Numbered from the stretch's first letter, positions 1 to 10,831 are shown. The stretch: DNA of 64,000 bases from Syngnathus acus (GCF_901709675.1 NW_023590231.1:1-64000); one strand, 5' to 3'. Notes: generated by a model from the letters alone, not told the origin. A program made the numbers and translations.

Positions 1-1560
1 TAAGGTGAGTGAGTGTTTTTAACGGACAAAAGTGACCGGGTAGTGCAAATAAACAATACCAATCTAAATGTATTCTATTATTTTCACCGGGAGGAGTAAT
101 TTTAAGAATATTATGTGTTATCGGGGGCCGCCATGACTTTGGCAAGGGCTTATGGGTATTTCTTAGTGCTAATGCTCGCTAGCTGCGGTACGCGCTAGGA
201 CGATATCGCTCCAAATAGGTGACTAGTTCGGTGATATATGTTGAATTTACGGCCGAATGGGACCGGGTGTCAATACAGGAACGGGCTCAGGAGGTTAAAA
301 CAAAAATTATTTGTTCGTTATTGATTTACGAAAGGACTTAGGTATGATTAGTGTCTATGGGCGGCGCCATTGTTTGGGGCTGGGGCTTATGGGTGCTTCC
401 GCATTGCTAATGCTCATAACATTAGCTACGATACGCCTACAGCTATTTCGTTACAAATATACGATCTTATTAATGTTATAAATTAATTTTACGGATGAAT
501 GGAATCGGGTAAAATACTTTAATAATACCAGGGGATTTGTGGACATTTTATTCCATTTTGATCGTTGTTTGGGAGAGATGATGTTGTGGAAGATAGGGGG
601 ATTACAGAAGCTGCCGGAGTAACTGACAGGAGTTTACGAGTACTTCTGGGGGGTTGGTACCTAGGAGTATCGCGATTTACGTTGATTTGTATTTCTAAAT
701 GTACGATATGATTTAATAAAAAATATGAATTGAATTTTTAATAAAAAACTATGAATTGAATTTACATCTGAATGTTTTACGACTAACACAATTAAAGAGT
801 GCCAATGGGTTATAGCCGAATTTTTTAGTGCTTATCAGTTGAATGGGGGGGCGTGATTGGAGGACGAGAGCCGCCACGATGATTCGCCAAGGCTCTTGAG
901 GGGGACGTTCAACGGTGGCGCTGTGACGCAGGAGAGTGGCACTGGGGAAGACCTTCTTTCCAGGTAATATGTAAGGTTACTCCGATTCTTTGAGAGAAAC
1001 TTCTTTGATGACATAAAATGTATTAAGAGTGGAAATAATACCTTAAAGGTCATTAGCACAGGTAGGCCACATAGAGTCCAATTTGCATTTATAATAATAA
1101 GGTGGTCCCCCAATAAAACTGAAATGAAGCAAAACAACATTAAGAGGAAAACAACATTAAATGGAATACAAAGGTGGTTCATGTACAGTTAATAGTTGAA
1201 CAAATCGGTACAACAAAAGGACTAGAAGACTGACCAATTGATCTACTCTGTCTGCGTTAAAGCTGGAGAGTTGACTGGACAAGCTACTGGAATTTCAATT
1301 GACGAAGTAGACACGCTCCGGGGCTTGATCGACCCCGGCGGGGCCTCCCTTGGGCGAGGGTGTCTGGTGATAATGGCCGAAACACTCTAAGACCCCAAGG
1401 TCCACTACTGATGAGGTGTCTACAAAATTTTGACATCCAAATTACTACAACAATGACCCTTTCTAAACAAAACAGTTTTTTTAACAAAAATAGACTTTAT
1501 GGAAAAAAATATACTTAGTTTCAAACACAACTAAGTTAATGGACACAATTAATACAAGGG
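1..1560. repeat. Subtelomeric duplicon A, copy 1
   Basis: Non-telomeric sequence that recurs with small differences at about 13,625-15,115. Both copies begin with a consensus-like 5' splice site (AAGGTGAGT) and share the same succession of landmarks, including a GC-rich stretch near 1,315-1,375 with imperfect inverted repeats. The window starts inside the copy, so its left end is not seen. Open frames here are short, show no recognisable domain and are not conserved between copies, so I see no gene. Confidence 0.85.
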
Positions 1561-1830
1561 TGGTCGAAAAAAAGAAGAGAAAGAGAATGACCTCTAACCC
1601 TAACCCCTGACCTCTAACCCTAGCCTTGACCCATAACCCCTAATCCTTAGCCCTAGCCCTACTAACCATACTAACCCTAACCCCTGACCCCTAACCTTAA
1701 CCCCTAATTCTAACCCCTAACCCTAACCCCTAAATCCTAACCCTTGACCCCTAGCCCTGATCCTACTAACCCTAACCCCTGACCCTAACCCCTAACCCCT
1801 GACCCTACCCTAAACCTAACCTTAATCTCT

Positions 1831-2190
1831 AAGGAAAACAGTTGATTGAATATAAAAACAAAACATTAGGTCAAGAATAATGCAAAGTGAATAGGCATAA
1901 TGTAATCCAAGGTTGGAGGGTAGGTGAGTTTCTCTCAATTTTTTCTCTCTCAACTTTTTTTTCCATCTTGCTGGCCGAAGACCTGGGTAGCGCCTCAGCT
2001 ACTCGGGGGAGGTTTGGCAGAGGTGCAGTCACACTTCGCCGTCCTTCGTACCCAATCCAGATTTTATGTGACCTGGTACGGCGGGTTTACTGCGGGGACA
2101 TGCGTAGGCCCGTGCCTTCCGTTGCCTTCTATCTAACCGACAGGGTCGGCGGACCCTTTGGGGAAGGTTTAGCGAGACAAACTCAAAATA
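1831..2190. repeat. Subtelomeric repeat B, copy 1
   Basis: About 360 bp, recurring at 3,786-4,165, 12,880-13,250 and 15,341-15,716. It starts at a conserved AATCTCTAAGGAAAA motif. It contains a GC-rich segment (GCTGGCCGAAGACCTGGGTA) and ends in a hairpin-forming CGACAGGGTCGGCGGACCC region followed directly by CCCTAA repeats. A 102-codon open frame crosses it but is broken in other copies and has no domain, so it is not called as a gene. Confidence 0.85.
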
Positions 2191-2305
2191 CCTAACCCTA
2201 ACCCTAACCCTAACCTAACCCTAACCCTAACCCTAACCCCTAACCCTAACCCTAACCCTAACCCTAACCCTAACCCTGACCTGACCCTAACCCTAACCCT
2301 AACCC

Positions 2306-2404
2306 TTCATGGTCTCGTTTGTGGTGGAGACTATTGTGGTGATGATTTTAGGGTGGACCCCTAGTCCGATCCTTTCCCCCGTTCCTGTCCACACCCTCAT
2401 CCTA
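2306..2404 (+). pseudogene. Terminal remnant of the SGNH-like ORF
   Basis: This segment is nearly identical to the last about 100 bp of the ORF at 9,571-10,038 and its downstream flank, including the stop codon region and the CCGATCCTTTCCCCC stretch. It is bordered on both sides by CCCTAA repeats. Only the C-terminal end of the frame survives, so it is a relic. It shows that the ORF and its neighbour unit D travelled together, because unit D follows both copies. Confidence 0.8.
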
Positions 2405-3159
2405 TCCTAACCCTAACCCTAACCCTAACCCTAATCCTAACCCTAACCCCAACCCTAACCCTAACCCTAATCCAATTCCCTGAATACGTCCCACTAGGAA
2501 CAGAAATTCCAAACAGCAGGCTCTATTAACATAATTAGGACAAATTTATTCACATTTATTCGGACCTACTTACCATATTAAAATTAATTCGGACCCACTT
2601 ACTTTAGATACCTACCTTGGTTACTTACCTCGAATTGGTGCCACGCCTCTGGTCCCCGGACCACGCCCACTGAAAAAAATCTCAAAAGACAAAAAGTCAA
2701 CAAATTATACATGTATATAAATACCTACCTGCATAATCCACTCACCTGTAGTCCATGCCTCTGGTCCCCGGACCACGCCCACTAAAACATCACAAAAGGT
2801 AAAAAATCACAAAAGACAAAAAATATTTTTTTATGTACATATGTAAATACCTACCTGAATAAGCCACTCACCTGTAGTAGAAAAAACGAGAAGCAACAAT
2901 TTAATAAAAAAATATAATTGTGTTAATATATAAAAAAAATATATAATAAAAAAATATATATATATATGAAAAACAAGACAACACATTATTCAAATTCATA
3001 CTTCATAACAACAAATTAAATAGAACACATCCATTAAGGCAAAATCCGGTTTCATTTCCAAATTGAAAAAAAGTTAAAACCCAGTTTTATTTCCAAAAAG
3101 AAAAAAGTCAAAAACAAAAAACGTAAATTTGAAATTAGGAACTCGAACCGAACTGAGAA

Positions 3160-3166
3160 TATAAAT
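3160..3166 (+). promoter_or_regulatory. TATA box of unit D1
   Basis: TATAAAT, 113 bp upstream of the hammerhead-like motif. The same element and spacing occur in unit D2. An initiator-like CTCAGTG lies about 30 bp downstream. Confidence 0.55.
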
Positions 3167-3272
3167 AGACGTGCAGGGCGGCAGACGCTCAGTGCATTTA
3201 GGGAGAGCAAAGGGTAAACAACCCAGTAATAAATACATACAATAAAATTCAGCAATCTTTCATTTTTTGTTT

Positions 3273-3324
3273 GTGTGCCAGACCTGAGGAAGGCCCTAGC
3301 GGCCGAAACGTTGTCAGGGCACAC
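3273..3324 (+). ncRNA. Hammerhead-ribozyme-like motif, unit D1
   Basis: Core CTGAGGA (3,284-3,290) fits CUGANGA. Stem II is GGCC/GGCC (3,292-3,295 with 3,301-3,304), followed by GAAA (3,305-3,308), a two-base-pair stem III (AC/GT) with a GTT loop, and a GTC cleavage triplet ending at 3,315. Stem I is GTGTGCC (3,273-3,279) pairing perfectly with GGCACAC (3,318-3,324). One extra A lies between the core and stem II relative to the minimal consensus. Very short stem III is typical of Penelope-associated hammerheads. Activity is untested. Confidence 0.7.
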
Positions 3325-3785
3325 TTTCATTATATATTGGCCATTCCAAATCTAAAATATGATATTTTAATCAAAAACTGCTTTAATAAAAACAATTTTG
3401 GTTCAAAAAAAATACCTTTATTACATATATAAAAAAATTACATATATAACAAAGGCAAAATCCTAATCATGGAGCAAGGTTGGACCACGGTCCACTATGG
3501 CCGACGCCGCCGCGTTGCTCACCAAAACCCTGGGCTGGAGGCTGGGAGGTGTGCTGGACGGATGGACCGTGCTTTTGCCCCTCCTTCCTATGGGAGGCGG
3601 GGCTCCTACCACAATCCTAACCCTAACCCTAACCTAACCCTAACCCTGACCCTGACCTCTAACCCCTAACCTTGACCCCTAATCCTAACCCCTAGCCCTG
3701 ACCCTCCTAACCCCTGACCCCTAACCTTAACCCCTAATCCTAACCCTAATCCTAACCCTTGACCCCTAGCTCTGACCTAACCCTA

Positions 3786-4165
3786 ACCTTAATCTCTAAG
3801 GAAAACAGTTGGTTGAATATAAAAAAAAACATTAGGTCAAGAATAATGCAAAGTGAATAGGCATAATGTAATCCAGGTTGGAAGTTTAGGTTGGTTTCTT
3901 TGATTTTTTTCTCTCACTGTTCAACTTTTTTTTCCATCTTGCTGGCCGAAGACCTGGGTAGCGCCTCAGCTACTCGGGGGAGGTTCTGGCAGAGGTGCAT
4001 TCTCACTTCGCCGTCCTTCGTACCCAATCCAGATTTTATGTGACCTGGTACGGCGGGTTTACTGCGGGGACATGCGTAGGCCCGTGCCTTCCGTTGCCTT
4101 CTATCTAACCGACAGGGTCGGCGGACCCTTTGGGGAAGGTTTAGCGAGACAAACTCAAAATACCT
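3786..4165. repeat. Subtelomeric repeat B, copy 2
   Basis: Second copy of the B repeat, ending like the others in the GGTCGGCGGACCC hairpin region and then CCCTAA repeats. It lies directly before the array of R units. Confidence 0.85.
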
Positions 4166-4447
4166 AACCCTAACCCTAACCCCTAACCCTAACCCTGCAA
4201 GATAAAATTTGGACATAAACAAGTCAAAAAATTGATTGGGAAGTCACAATATACAAGTCAAAAATTTGAACCAAAAAGGAGTAAAAAGGAAATACTTACC
4301 ATAATACTTACCCGAAACAAACAAAAAATACTTACCTATGCCGGTGTTCGCAAATCCACGCCCAATCGGTGACTGCAAATAAAACAAAAATTTACCACAC
4401 TAAAATAAGTAAAGGAAAGACATTTTCAATAATCAAGCGCAGATCGC

Positions 4448-4454
4448 TATAAAA
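4448..4454 (+). promoter_or_regulatory. TATA box of unit R1
   Basis: TATAAAA, exactly 104 bp before the hammerhead-like motif, in the conserved context CGCTATAAAAGGCC. Confidence 0.6.
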
Positions 4455-4551
4455 GGCCATTTGGAAGCATGAGGCTCTCGGTCTCGATGCGGCCATGGAG
4501 GAGGAAGCAGCTCCCCATGCAATTAAACTAACCTAAATTTAGCAGCAATTC

Positions 4552-4611
4552 CTGTGTGCCAGACCTGAGGAAGGCACAAAAGATGCCGAAACGTTGTCGA
4601 TGGTCACACAG
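4552..4611 (+). ncRNA. Hammerhead-ribozyme-like motif, unit R1
   Basis: Stem I outer arms are CTGTGTG (4,552-4,558) and CACACAG (4,605-4,611). The core is CTGAGGA (4,565-4,571), stem II is GGCA/TGCC (4,573-4,576 with 4,584-4,587), then GAAA (4,588-4,591), and GTC ends at 4,598. Compared with the D units, the fourth stem II pair is A-U instead of C-G, a compensatory change. Confidence 0.7.
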
Positions 4612-5613
4612 ATGTACAAAGTAGCGCAAAATGACGCCAGTAGAAACCAATTGGAAGCAAATAATAAATTACCCACGCTCTACCCAGATAGGAGAGCGCA
4701 TGGATGCCGCACAGAGCAAGATGCTCTCGCTCCACCCAAATAGGGGAGTCGAATGATTGTGCGAGGTACGTATGTAGGGTTGAACGCAAACGCAGCTGTC
4801 AATCCTACTTGCCAAATCGAGACTCATTATTAATTATATAACAAAGGCGACCGGATAGGTAATGTTCAGTCAGAAACCTACAAACAGTAAGCACAAACAC
4901 GTGTTCAAGGTCAAACAGATCTTTATTAAGCCCTAATTGGTCCTGGCCAGCATGGCTGGCGCGGCCGCAGCGGGCAGGATGCTCTGGAGCTGGTTGTGGG
5001 GTGCGGGCCAGGATGGTAGGACCGTGCCTTTGCTCCTCTCCTTCGGGGGAGGAGCTCCATATATCATCCTAACTCGCCTGTGCCACCTCCTTTGCCGCCC
5101 CCACATTTCCGGTTTCCGTTGGGCTCCTGTTCCGTTTGTGTGCTGTCCCCTTAACTGGTCCTATCCCGGCCCTAATCCTAACCTAGCCCTAATCCTAACC
5201 TAACCCCCAACCCTAACCCTAACCCTAACCCTAACCCTAATCCTGATCCTAACCCTAACCCTAACCCTAACCTGACCCCATTTCCCAATAAGTCAAGAAC
5301 GTCAACCTGCAAGACAAATTTTGGAAGCAAGTCAAAAATTTGAACACAAATAATAAAAAAAATATACAAGTCAAAAATTTGAACGTAATCACAAATTTGA
5401 ACGTAAACAATTGCAAACAAGCATTATTCGAAACCAAAAAGGTGTTAAAAGTAAATACTTACCGTAATTAAAAACATAATACTCACCCAAAACATACTTA
5501 CCTATGCCGGTGATCGCAAATCCACGCCCAATTGGTGCCTGCAAATAAAACAAAAATTTACCAAGCCAATTTAAGAAAAGGAAAATCACTTTCATAAAAT
5601 ATGCGCAGTTCGC

Positions 5614-5620
5614 TATAAAA
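5614..5620 (+). promoter_or_regulatory. TATA box of unit R2
   Basis: TATAAAA in the conserved CGCTATAAAAGGCC context, 104 bp upstream of the motif at 5,718. Confidence 0.6.
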
Positions 5621-5717
5621 GGCCCGTTCGGAGCAGGAAGCTCTCAGTCTCGATGCGGCCATGGAGGAGGAAGCAGCTCCCCATGCAATTAAACTAACCT
5701 AAATTTAGCAGCAATTC

Positions 5718-5777
5718 CTGTGTGCCAGACCTGAGGAAGGCACAAAAGATGCCGAAACGTTGTCGATGGTCACACAG
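5718..5777 (+). ncRNA. Hammerhead-ribozyme-like motif, unit R2
   Basis: Identical to the R1 motif in core, stems and cleavage triplet. Predicted cleavage is after 5,764. Confidence 0.7.
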
Positions 5778-6614
5778 ATGTACAAAGTAGCGCAAAATGA
5801 CGCCAGTAGAAACCAATTGGAAGCAAATAATAAATTACCCACGCTCTACCCAGATAGGAGAGCGCATGGATGCCGCACAGAGCAAGATGCTCTCGCTCCA
5901 CCCAAATAGGGGAGTCGAATGATTGTGCGAGGTACGTATGTAGGGTTGAACGCAAACGCAGCTGTCAATCCTACTTGCCAAATCGAGACTCATTATTAAT
6001 TATATAACAAAGGCGACCGGATAGGTAATGTTCAGTCAGAAACCTACAAACAGTAAGCACAAACACGTGTTCAAGGTCAAACAGATCTTTATTAAGCCCT
6101 AATTGGTCCTGGCCAGCATGGCTGGCGCGGCCGCAGCGGGCAGGATGCTCTGGAGCTGGTTGTGGGGTGCGGGCCAGGATGGTAGGACCGTGCCTTTGCT
6201 CCTCTCCTTCGGGGGAGGAGCTCCATATATCACCCTAACCCTAACCCCTAACCCTAACCCCTAACCCTAACCCTAACCTGACCCCATTTCCCAATAAGAC
6301 AAGAACGTCAACCTGCAAGACAAATTTGGAAACAAGTCAAAAATTTGAACGCAAAATAAAAAAATATACAAGTCAAAAATTTGAACGTAATCACAAATTT
6401 GAACGTAAACATTTGCAAACAAGCATTATTCAAAACCAAAAAGGAGTTAAAAGTAAATACTTACCGTAATTAAAAACATAATACTCACCCAAAACATACT
6501 TACCTATGCCGGAGATCGCAAATCCACGCCCAATTGGTGCCTGCAAAAAAACAAAAATTTACCATGCCAAATCAAGAAAAGGAAAATCACTTTCATAAAA
6601 TAAGCGCAGTTCGC

Positions 6615-6621
6615 TATAAAA
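6615..6621 (+). promoter_or_regulatory. TATA box of unit R3
   Basis: TATAAAA, 104 bp before the hammerhead-like motif at 6,719. Confidence 0.6.
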
Positions 6622-6718
6622 GGCCCGTTCGGAGCAGGAAGCTCTCAGTCTCGATGCGGCCATGGAGGAGGAAACAGCTCCCCATGCAATTAAACTAAAC
6701 CAAATTTAGGGACAATTC

Positions 6719-6778
6719 CTGTGTGCCAGACCTGAGGAAGGCACAAAAGATGCCGAAACGTTGTCGATGGTCACACAG
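6719..6778 (+). ncRNA. Hammerhead-ribozyme-like motif, unit R3
   Basis: All core and stem bases are as in R1. Predicted cleavage is after 6,765. Confidence 0.7.
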
Positions 6779-7766
6779 ATGTACGAAATGGAGCGCAAAA
6801 TGACGCCAGTAGTAACCAATTCGATGCAAATATTAAATTACCCACGCTCTACCCAGATAGGAGAGCGCATGGATGCCGCACAGAGCAAGATGCTCTCGCT
6901 CCACCCAAATAGGGGAGTCGAATGATTGTGCGAGGTACGTATATAGGGTTGAACGCAAACGCAGCTGTCAATCCTACTTGCCAAATCGAGACTCATTATT
7001 AAATATATAACAAAGGCGACCGGATGGGTAATGTACAATCAAAAACATACAAACAGTGAGCACAAACACGTGTCCAAGGTCAAAAAGATCTTTATTAGGC
7101 CCTAATTGGTCCTGGCCAGCATGGCTGGCGCGGCCGCAGCGGGCAGGATGCTCTGGAGCTGGTTGTGGGGTGCGGGCCAGGATGGTAGGACCGTGCCTTT
7201 GCTCCTCTCCTTCGGGGGAGGAGCTCCATATATCATCCTAACTCGCCTGTGCCACCTCCTTTGCCGCCCCCACGTTTCCGGTTTCCGTTGGGCACCTGTT
7301 CCGTTTGTGTGCTGTCCCCTTAACTGGTCCTATCCCAGCCCTAATCCTAACCTAGCCCTAATCCTAACCTAACCCCCAACCCTAACCCTAACCCTAACCC
7401 TAATCCTAACCCTAACCCTAACCCTAACCTGACCCCATTTCCCAATAAGACAAGAACGTCAACCTGCAAGACAAATTTGGAAACAAGTCAAAAATTTGAA
7501 CGCAAAATAAAAAAATATACAAGTCAAAAATTTGAACGTAATCACAAATTTGAACGTAAACATTTGCAAACAAGCATTATTCAAAACCAAAAAGGAGTTA
7601 AAAGTAAATACTTACCGTAATTAAAAACATAATACTCACCCAAAACATACTTACCTATGCCGGAGATCGCAAATCCACGCCCAATTGGTGCCTGCAAAAA
7701 AAACAAAAATTTACCATGCCAAATCAAGAAAAGGAAAATCACTTTCATAAAATAAGCGCAGTTCGC

Positions 7767-7773
7767 TATAAAA
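7767..7773 (+). promoter_or_regulatory. TATA box of unit R4
   Basis: TATAAAA, 104 bp before the motif at 7,871. Confidence 0.6.
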
Positions 7774-7870
7774 GGCCCGTTCGGAGCAGGAAGCTCTCAG
7801 TCTCGATGCGGCCATGGAGGAGGAAACAGCTCCCCATGCAATTAAACTAAACCAAATTTAGGGACAATTC

Positions 7871-7930
7871 CTGTGTGCCAGACCTGAGGAAGGCACAAAA
7901 GATGCCGAAACGTTGTCGATGGTCACACAG
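7871..7930 (+). ncRNA. Hammerhead-ribozyme-like motif, unit R4
   Basis: Same sequence as in R3. Predicted cleavage is after 7,917. Confidence 0.7.
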
Positions 7931-8919
7931 ATGTACGAAATGGAGCGCAAAATGACGCCAGTAGTAACCAATTCGATGCAAATATTAAATTACCCACGCT
8001 CTACCCAGATAGGAGAGCGCATGGATGCCGCACAGAGCAAGATGCTCTCGCTCCACCCAAATAGGGGAGTCGAATGATTGTGCGAGGTACGTATATAGGG
8101 TTGAACGCAAACGCAGCTGTCAATCCTACTTGCCAAATCGAGACTCATTATTAAATATATAACAAAGGCGACCGGATGGGTAATGTACAATCAAAAACAT
8201 ACAAACAGTGAGCACAAACACGTGTCCAAGGTCAAAAAGATCTTTATTAGGCCCTAATTGGTCCTGGCCAGCATGGCTGGCGCGGCCGCAGCGGGCAGGA
8301 TGCTCTGGAGCTGGTTGTGGGGTGCGGGCCAGGATGGTAGGACCGTGCCTTTGCTCCTCTCCTTCGGGGGAGGAGCTCCATATATCATCCTAACTCGCCT
8401 GTGCCACCTCCTTTGCCGCCCCCACGTTTCCGGTTTCCGTTGGGCACCTGTTCCGTTTGTGTGCTGTCCCCTTAACTGGTCCTATCCCAGCCCTAATCCT
8501 AACCTAGCCCTAATCCTAACCTAACCCCCAACCCTAACCCTAACCCTAACCCTAATCCTAACCCTAACCCTAACCCTAACCTGACCCCATTTCCCAATAA
8601 GACAAGAACGTCAACCTGCAAGACAAATTTGGAAACAAGTCAAAAATTTGAACGCAAAATAAAAAAATATACAAGTCAAAAATTTGAACGTAATCACAAA
8701 TTTGAACGTAAACATTTGCAAACAAGCATTATTCAAAACCAAAAAAGGAGTTAAAAGTAAATACTTACCGTAATTAAAAACATAATACTCACCCAAAACA
8801 TACTTACCTATGCCGGAGATCGCAAATCCACGCCCAATTGGTGCCTGCAAATAAAACAAAAATTTACCATGCCAAATCAAGAAAAGGAAAATCACTTTCA
8901 TAAAATAAGCGCAGTTCGC

Positions 8920-8926
8920 TATAAAA
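8920..8926 (+). promoter_or_regulatory. TATA box of unit R5
   Basis: TATAAAA, 104 bp before the motif at 9,024. Confidence 0.6.
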
Positions 8927-9023
8927 GGCCCGTTCGGAGCAGGAAGCTCTCAGTCTCGATGCGGCCATGGAGGAGGAAACAGCTCCCCATGCAATTAAAC
9001 TAAACCAAATTTAGGGACAATTC

Positions 9024-9083
9024 CTGTGTGCCAGACCTGAGGAAGGCACAAAAGATGCCGAAACGTTGTCGATGGTCACACAG
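9024..9083 (+). ncRNA. Hammerhead-ribozyme-like motif, unit R5
   Basis: Same core and stems as R3. Predicted cleavage is after 9,070. Confidence 0.7.
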
Positions 9084-9570
9084 ATGTACGAAATGGAGCG
9101 CAAAATGACGCCAGTAGTAACCAATTCGATGCAAATATTAAATTACCCACGCTCTACCCAGATAGGAGAGCGCATGGATGCCGCACAGAGCAAGATGCTC
9201 TCGCTCCACCCAAATAGGGGAGTCGAATGATTGTGCGAGGTACGTATATAGGGTTGAACGCAAACGCAGCTGTCAATCCTACTTGCCAAATCGAGACTCA
9301 TTATTAAATATATAACAAAGGCGACCGGATGGGTAATGTACAATCAAAAACATACAAACAGTGAGCACAAACACGTGTCCAAGGTCAAAAGATCTTTATT
9401 AGGCCCTAATTGGTCCTGGCCAGCATGGCTGGCGCGGCCGCAGCGGGCAGGATGCTCTGGAGCTGGTTGTGGGGTGCGGGCCAGGATGGTAGGACCGTGC
9501 CTTTGCTCCTCTCCTTCGGGGGAGGAGCTCCATATATCATCCTAACCCTAACCCTAACCCAGGCCACAAA

Positions 9571-10038
9571 ATGCAAATGATTAGTATACCGGAGGGCATA
9601 TTTCGGCACGGCCATACTTACCTGGACAATGCTCGGGTGAATCACGACCTATGTATGGATGTCATTGTCTTGGCGTTTGGCATTTATGACAGGGCCAACA
9701 AGCCTAAGGAGACGACCATTAAGTCGATCCAGAGGATGCTTAAGTTCCTCGATGACAAGTTCCCTTTAGCGGTCGTCGTCATCCCTCACATCCACTATTC
9801 GGACCTCCTGCCGGACTGTGAAAAGGAGAACCTCAACGTGGTCAACGACTGGGTCAAACAACGTGAGGATGTTGCACAGCTTCCCCAGCTTCCACACGAG
9901 CAGTTCCGGGTCCAACGGGACCAGCTCCAATGGACGGCTGATACCGCGGTCAGGATGATGGCCCTCTGGGAGTCGAGCCTTCATAGTCTCCTTTGTGGTG
10001 GAGACTATTGTGGTGATGATTTTTGGGTGGACCCCTAG
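9571..10038 (+). CDS. SGNH/GDSL-hydrolase-like ORF, 5'-truncated
   Basis: 155 codons with the look of the C-terminal half of the SGNH-like domain found in fish retroelement proteins. Seen: VIVLAFGIYDRANKPKETT, resembling the G-x-N block, then a PLAVVVIPHIHYSDLLP strand-loop, then RDQLQWTADTA where relatives carry a D-x-x-H-W-T block. Here the catalytic His position reads Gln, so activity is doubtful. The N-terminal Ser-containing block is missing because the frame begins right after CCCTAA repeats; the first ATG (9,571) is only a formal start. The C-terminal end recurs at 2,306. GDSL-type esterase ORFs in the same orientation are known in rotifer Terminons, which supports, but does not prove, a link with the R and D units. 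Confidence 0.55.
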   Translation: MQMISIPEGIFRHGHTYLDNARVNHDLCMDVIVLAFGIYDRANKPKETTIKSIQRMLKFLDDKFPLAVVVIPHIHYSDLLPDCEKENLNVVNDWVKQREDVAQLPQLPHEQFRVQRDQLQWTADTAVRMMALWESSLHSLLCGGDYCGDDFWVDP

Positions 10039-10824
10039 TCCGATCCTTTCCCCCGTTCCTGTCCACACCCTCATCCTATCCTAACCCTAACCCTAACCCC
10101 AACCCTAATCCTAACCCTAACCCCAACCCTAACCCTAACCCTAATCCAATTCCCTGATTACGTCCCACTAGGAACAGAAATTCCAAACAGCAGGCTCTAT
10201 TAACATAATTAGGACAAATTTATTCACATTAATTCGGACCTACTTACCTTATTAAAAATAATTCGGACCCACTTACTTTAGATACCTACCTTGGTTACTT
10301 ACCTCGAATTGGTGCCACGCCTCTGGTCCCCGGACCACGCCCACTGAAAAATCTCAAAAGACAAAAAGTCAACAAATTATACATGTATATAAATACCTAC
10401 CTGCATAATCCACTCACCTGTAGTCCACGCCTCTGGTCCCCGGACCACGCCCACTAAAACATCACAACGGATAAAAAATCACAAAAGACAAAAATTATTG
10501 TTTTATGTACATATGTAAATACCTACCTGAATAAGCCACTCACCTGTAGTAGAAAAAACGAGAAGCAACAAATTTAATAATAAAAATATAATGTGATAAT
10601 ATAAAAAAATATATATAATATAAAAAATATATATATATATATATGAAAAACAAGACAACACATTATTCAAAACAACAAATTGCAAATAGAACACATCCAT
10701 TAAGGCAGAATCCGGTTTCATTTCCAAAAGAAAAAAAGTTAAAACCCAGTTTTATTTCCAAAAAGAAAAAAGTCAAAAACAAAAAACGTAAATTTGTAAT
10801 TAGAAACTCGAACCGAACTGAGAA

Positions 10825-10831
10825 TATAAAT
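10825..10831 (+). promoter_or_regulatory. TATA box of unit D2
   Basis: TATAAAT, 113 bp before the hammerhead-like motif, as in D1. Confidence 0.55.

Larger units (their letters stand above)
2473..3605 (+). mobile_element. Subtelomeric retroelement-like unit D1
   Basis: About 1.1-kb unit closely matching 10,148-11,277. Order on +: AT-rich leader with two copies of a short GGTCCCCGGACC hairpin element, a TATA box (3,160), a hammerhead-like motif (3,273-3,324), an AT-rich tail with the motif ATATATAACAAAGGC shared with the R units, a GC-rich hairpin near 3,575-3,605, then CCCTAA repeats. No coding frame is recognised. Position and order suggest a non-autonomous telomere-attaching retroelement of Penelope/Terminon type. 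That family assignment is inference, because no reverse transcriptase lies in the unit. Confidence 0.6.
4197..5164 (+). mobile_element. Subtelomeric retroelement-like unit R1
   Basis: First of six R units. Order on +: AT-rich leader, TATA box (4,448), hammerhead-like motif (4,552-4,611), a tail with ATATAACAAAGGC, a GC-rich block with a NotI-like GCGGCCGC, a hairpin (5,032-5,055; ten-base-pair stem closed by a TTCG tetraloop), about 120 bp of further sequence, then degenerate CCCTAA. A tiny frame follows the presumed start (MEEEAAPHAIKLT) but is not convincing as a gene. No reverse transcriptase is present. Confidence 0.6.
5278..6231 (+). mobile_element. Subtelomeric retroelement-like unit R2
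   Basis: Same layout as R1 but lacking the about 120 bp that separates the TTCG hairpin (6,198-6,221) from the telomere-like repeats in R1, R3 and R4. Here CCCTAA begins almost directly after the hairpin. This makes the HHR-to-HHR step 1,001 bp instead of about 1,152-1,166 bp. Confidence 0.6.
6279..7331 (+). mobile_element. Subtelomeric retroelement-like unit R3
   Basis: R unit of about 1.15 kb, almost identical to R4 and R5. It carries a TATA box (6,615), a hammerhead-like motif (6,719-6,778) and a TTCG hairpin (7,201-7,224). Near-identity with the next two units indicates recent tandem amplification or unequal exchange. Confidence 0.6.
7432..8484 (+). mobile_element. Subtelomeric retroelement-like unit R4
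   Basis: Tandem neighbour of R3 with a period of 1,152 bp. TATA box at 7,767, hammerhead-like motif 7,871-7,930, TTCG hairpin 8,353-8,376. It ends in CCCTAA repeats. Confidence 0.6.
8584..9540 (+). mobile_element. Subtelomeric retroelement-like unit R5
   Basis: Third member of the near-identical series (period 1,153 bp). TATA box at 8,920, hammerhead-like motif 9,024-9,083, TTCG hairpin 9,505-9,528. As in R2, the CCCTAA repeats follow the hairpin directly. They lead into the SGNH-like ORF. Confidence 0.6.

Noticed and set aside
1300-1425. Possible hammerhead in duplicon A (GGCCGAAACACTC followed by CTGATGAGG)
   Set aside because: The order and spacing do not allow stems I, II and III together. 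CTGATGA lies only five bases after the nearest NUH triplet, and no complementary arms are found.
6838-9343. Repeated 66-codon minus-strand frames and 88-codon plus-strand frames in the R units
   Set aside because: They repeat only because the DNA repeats. R1, R2 and R6 break or change them, no domain is visible, and they overlap the ribozyme tail and telomere-like repeats.
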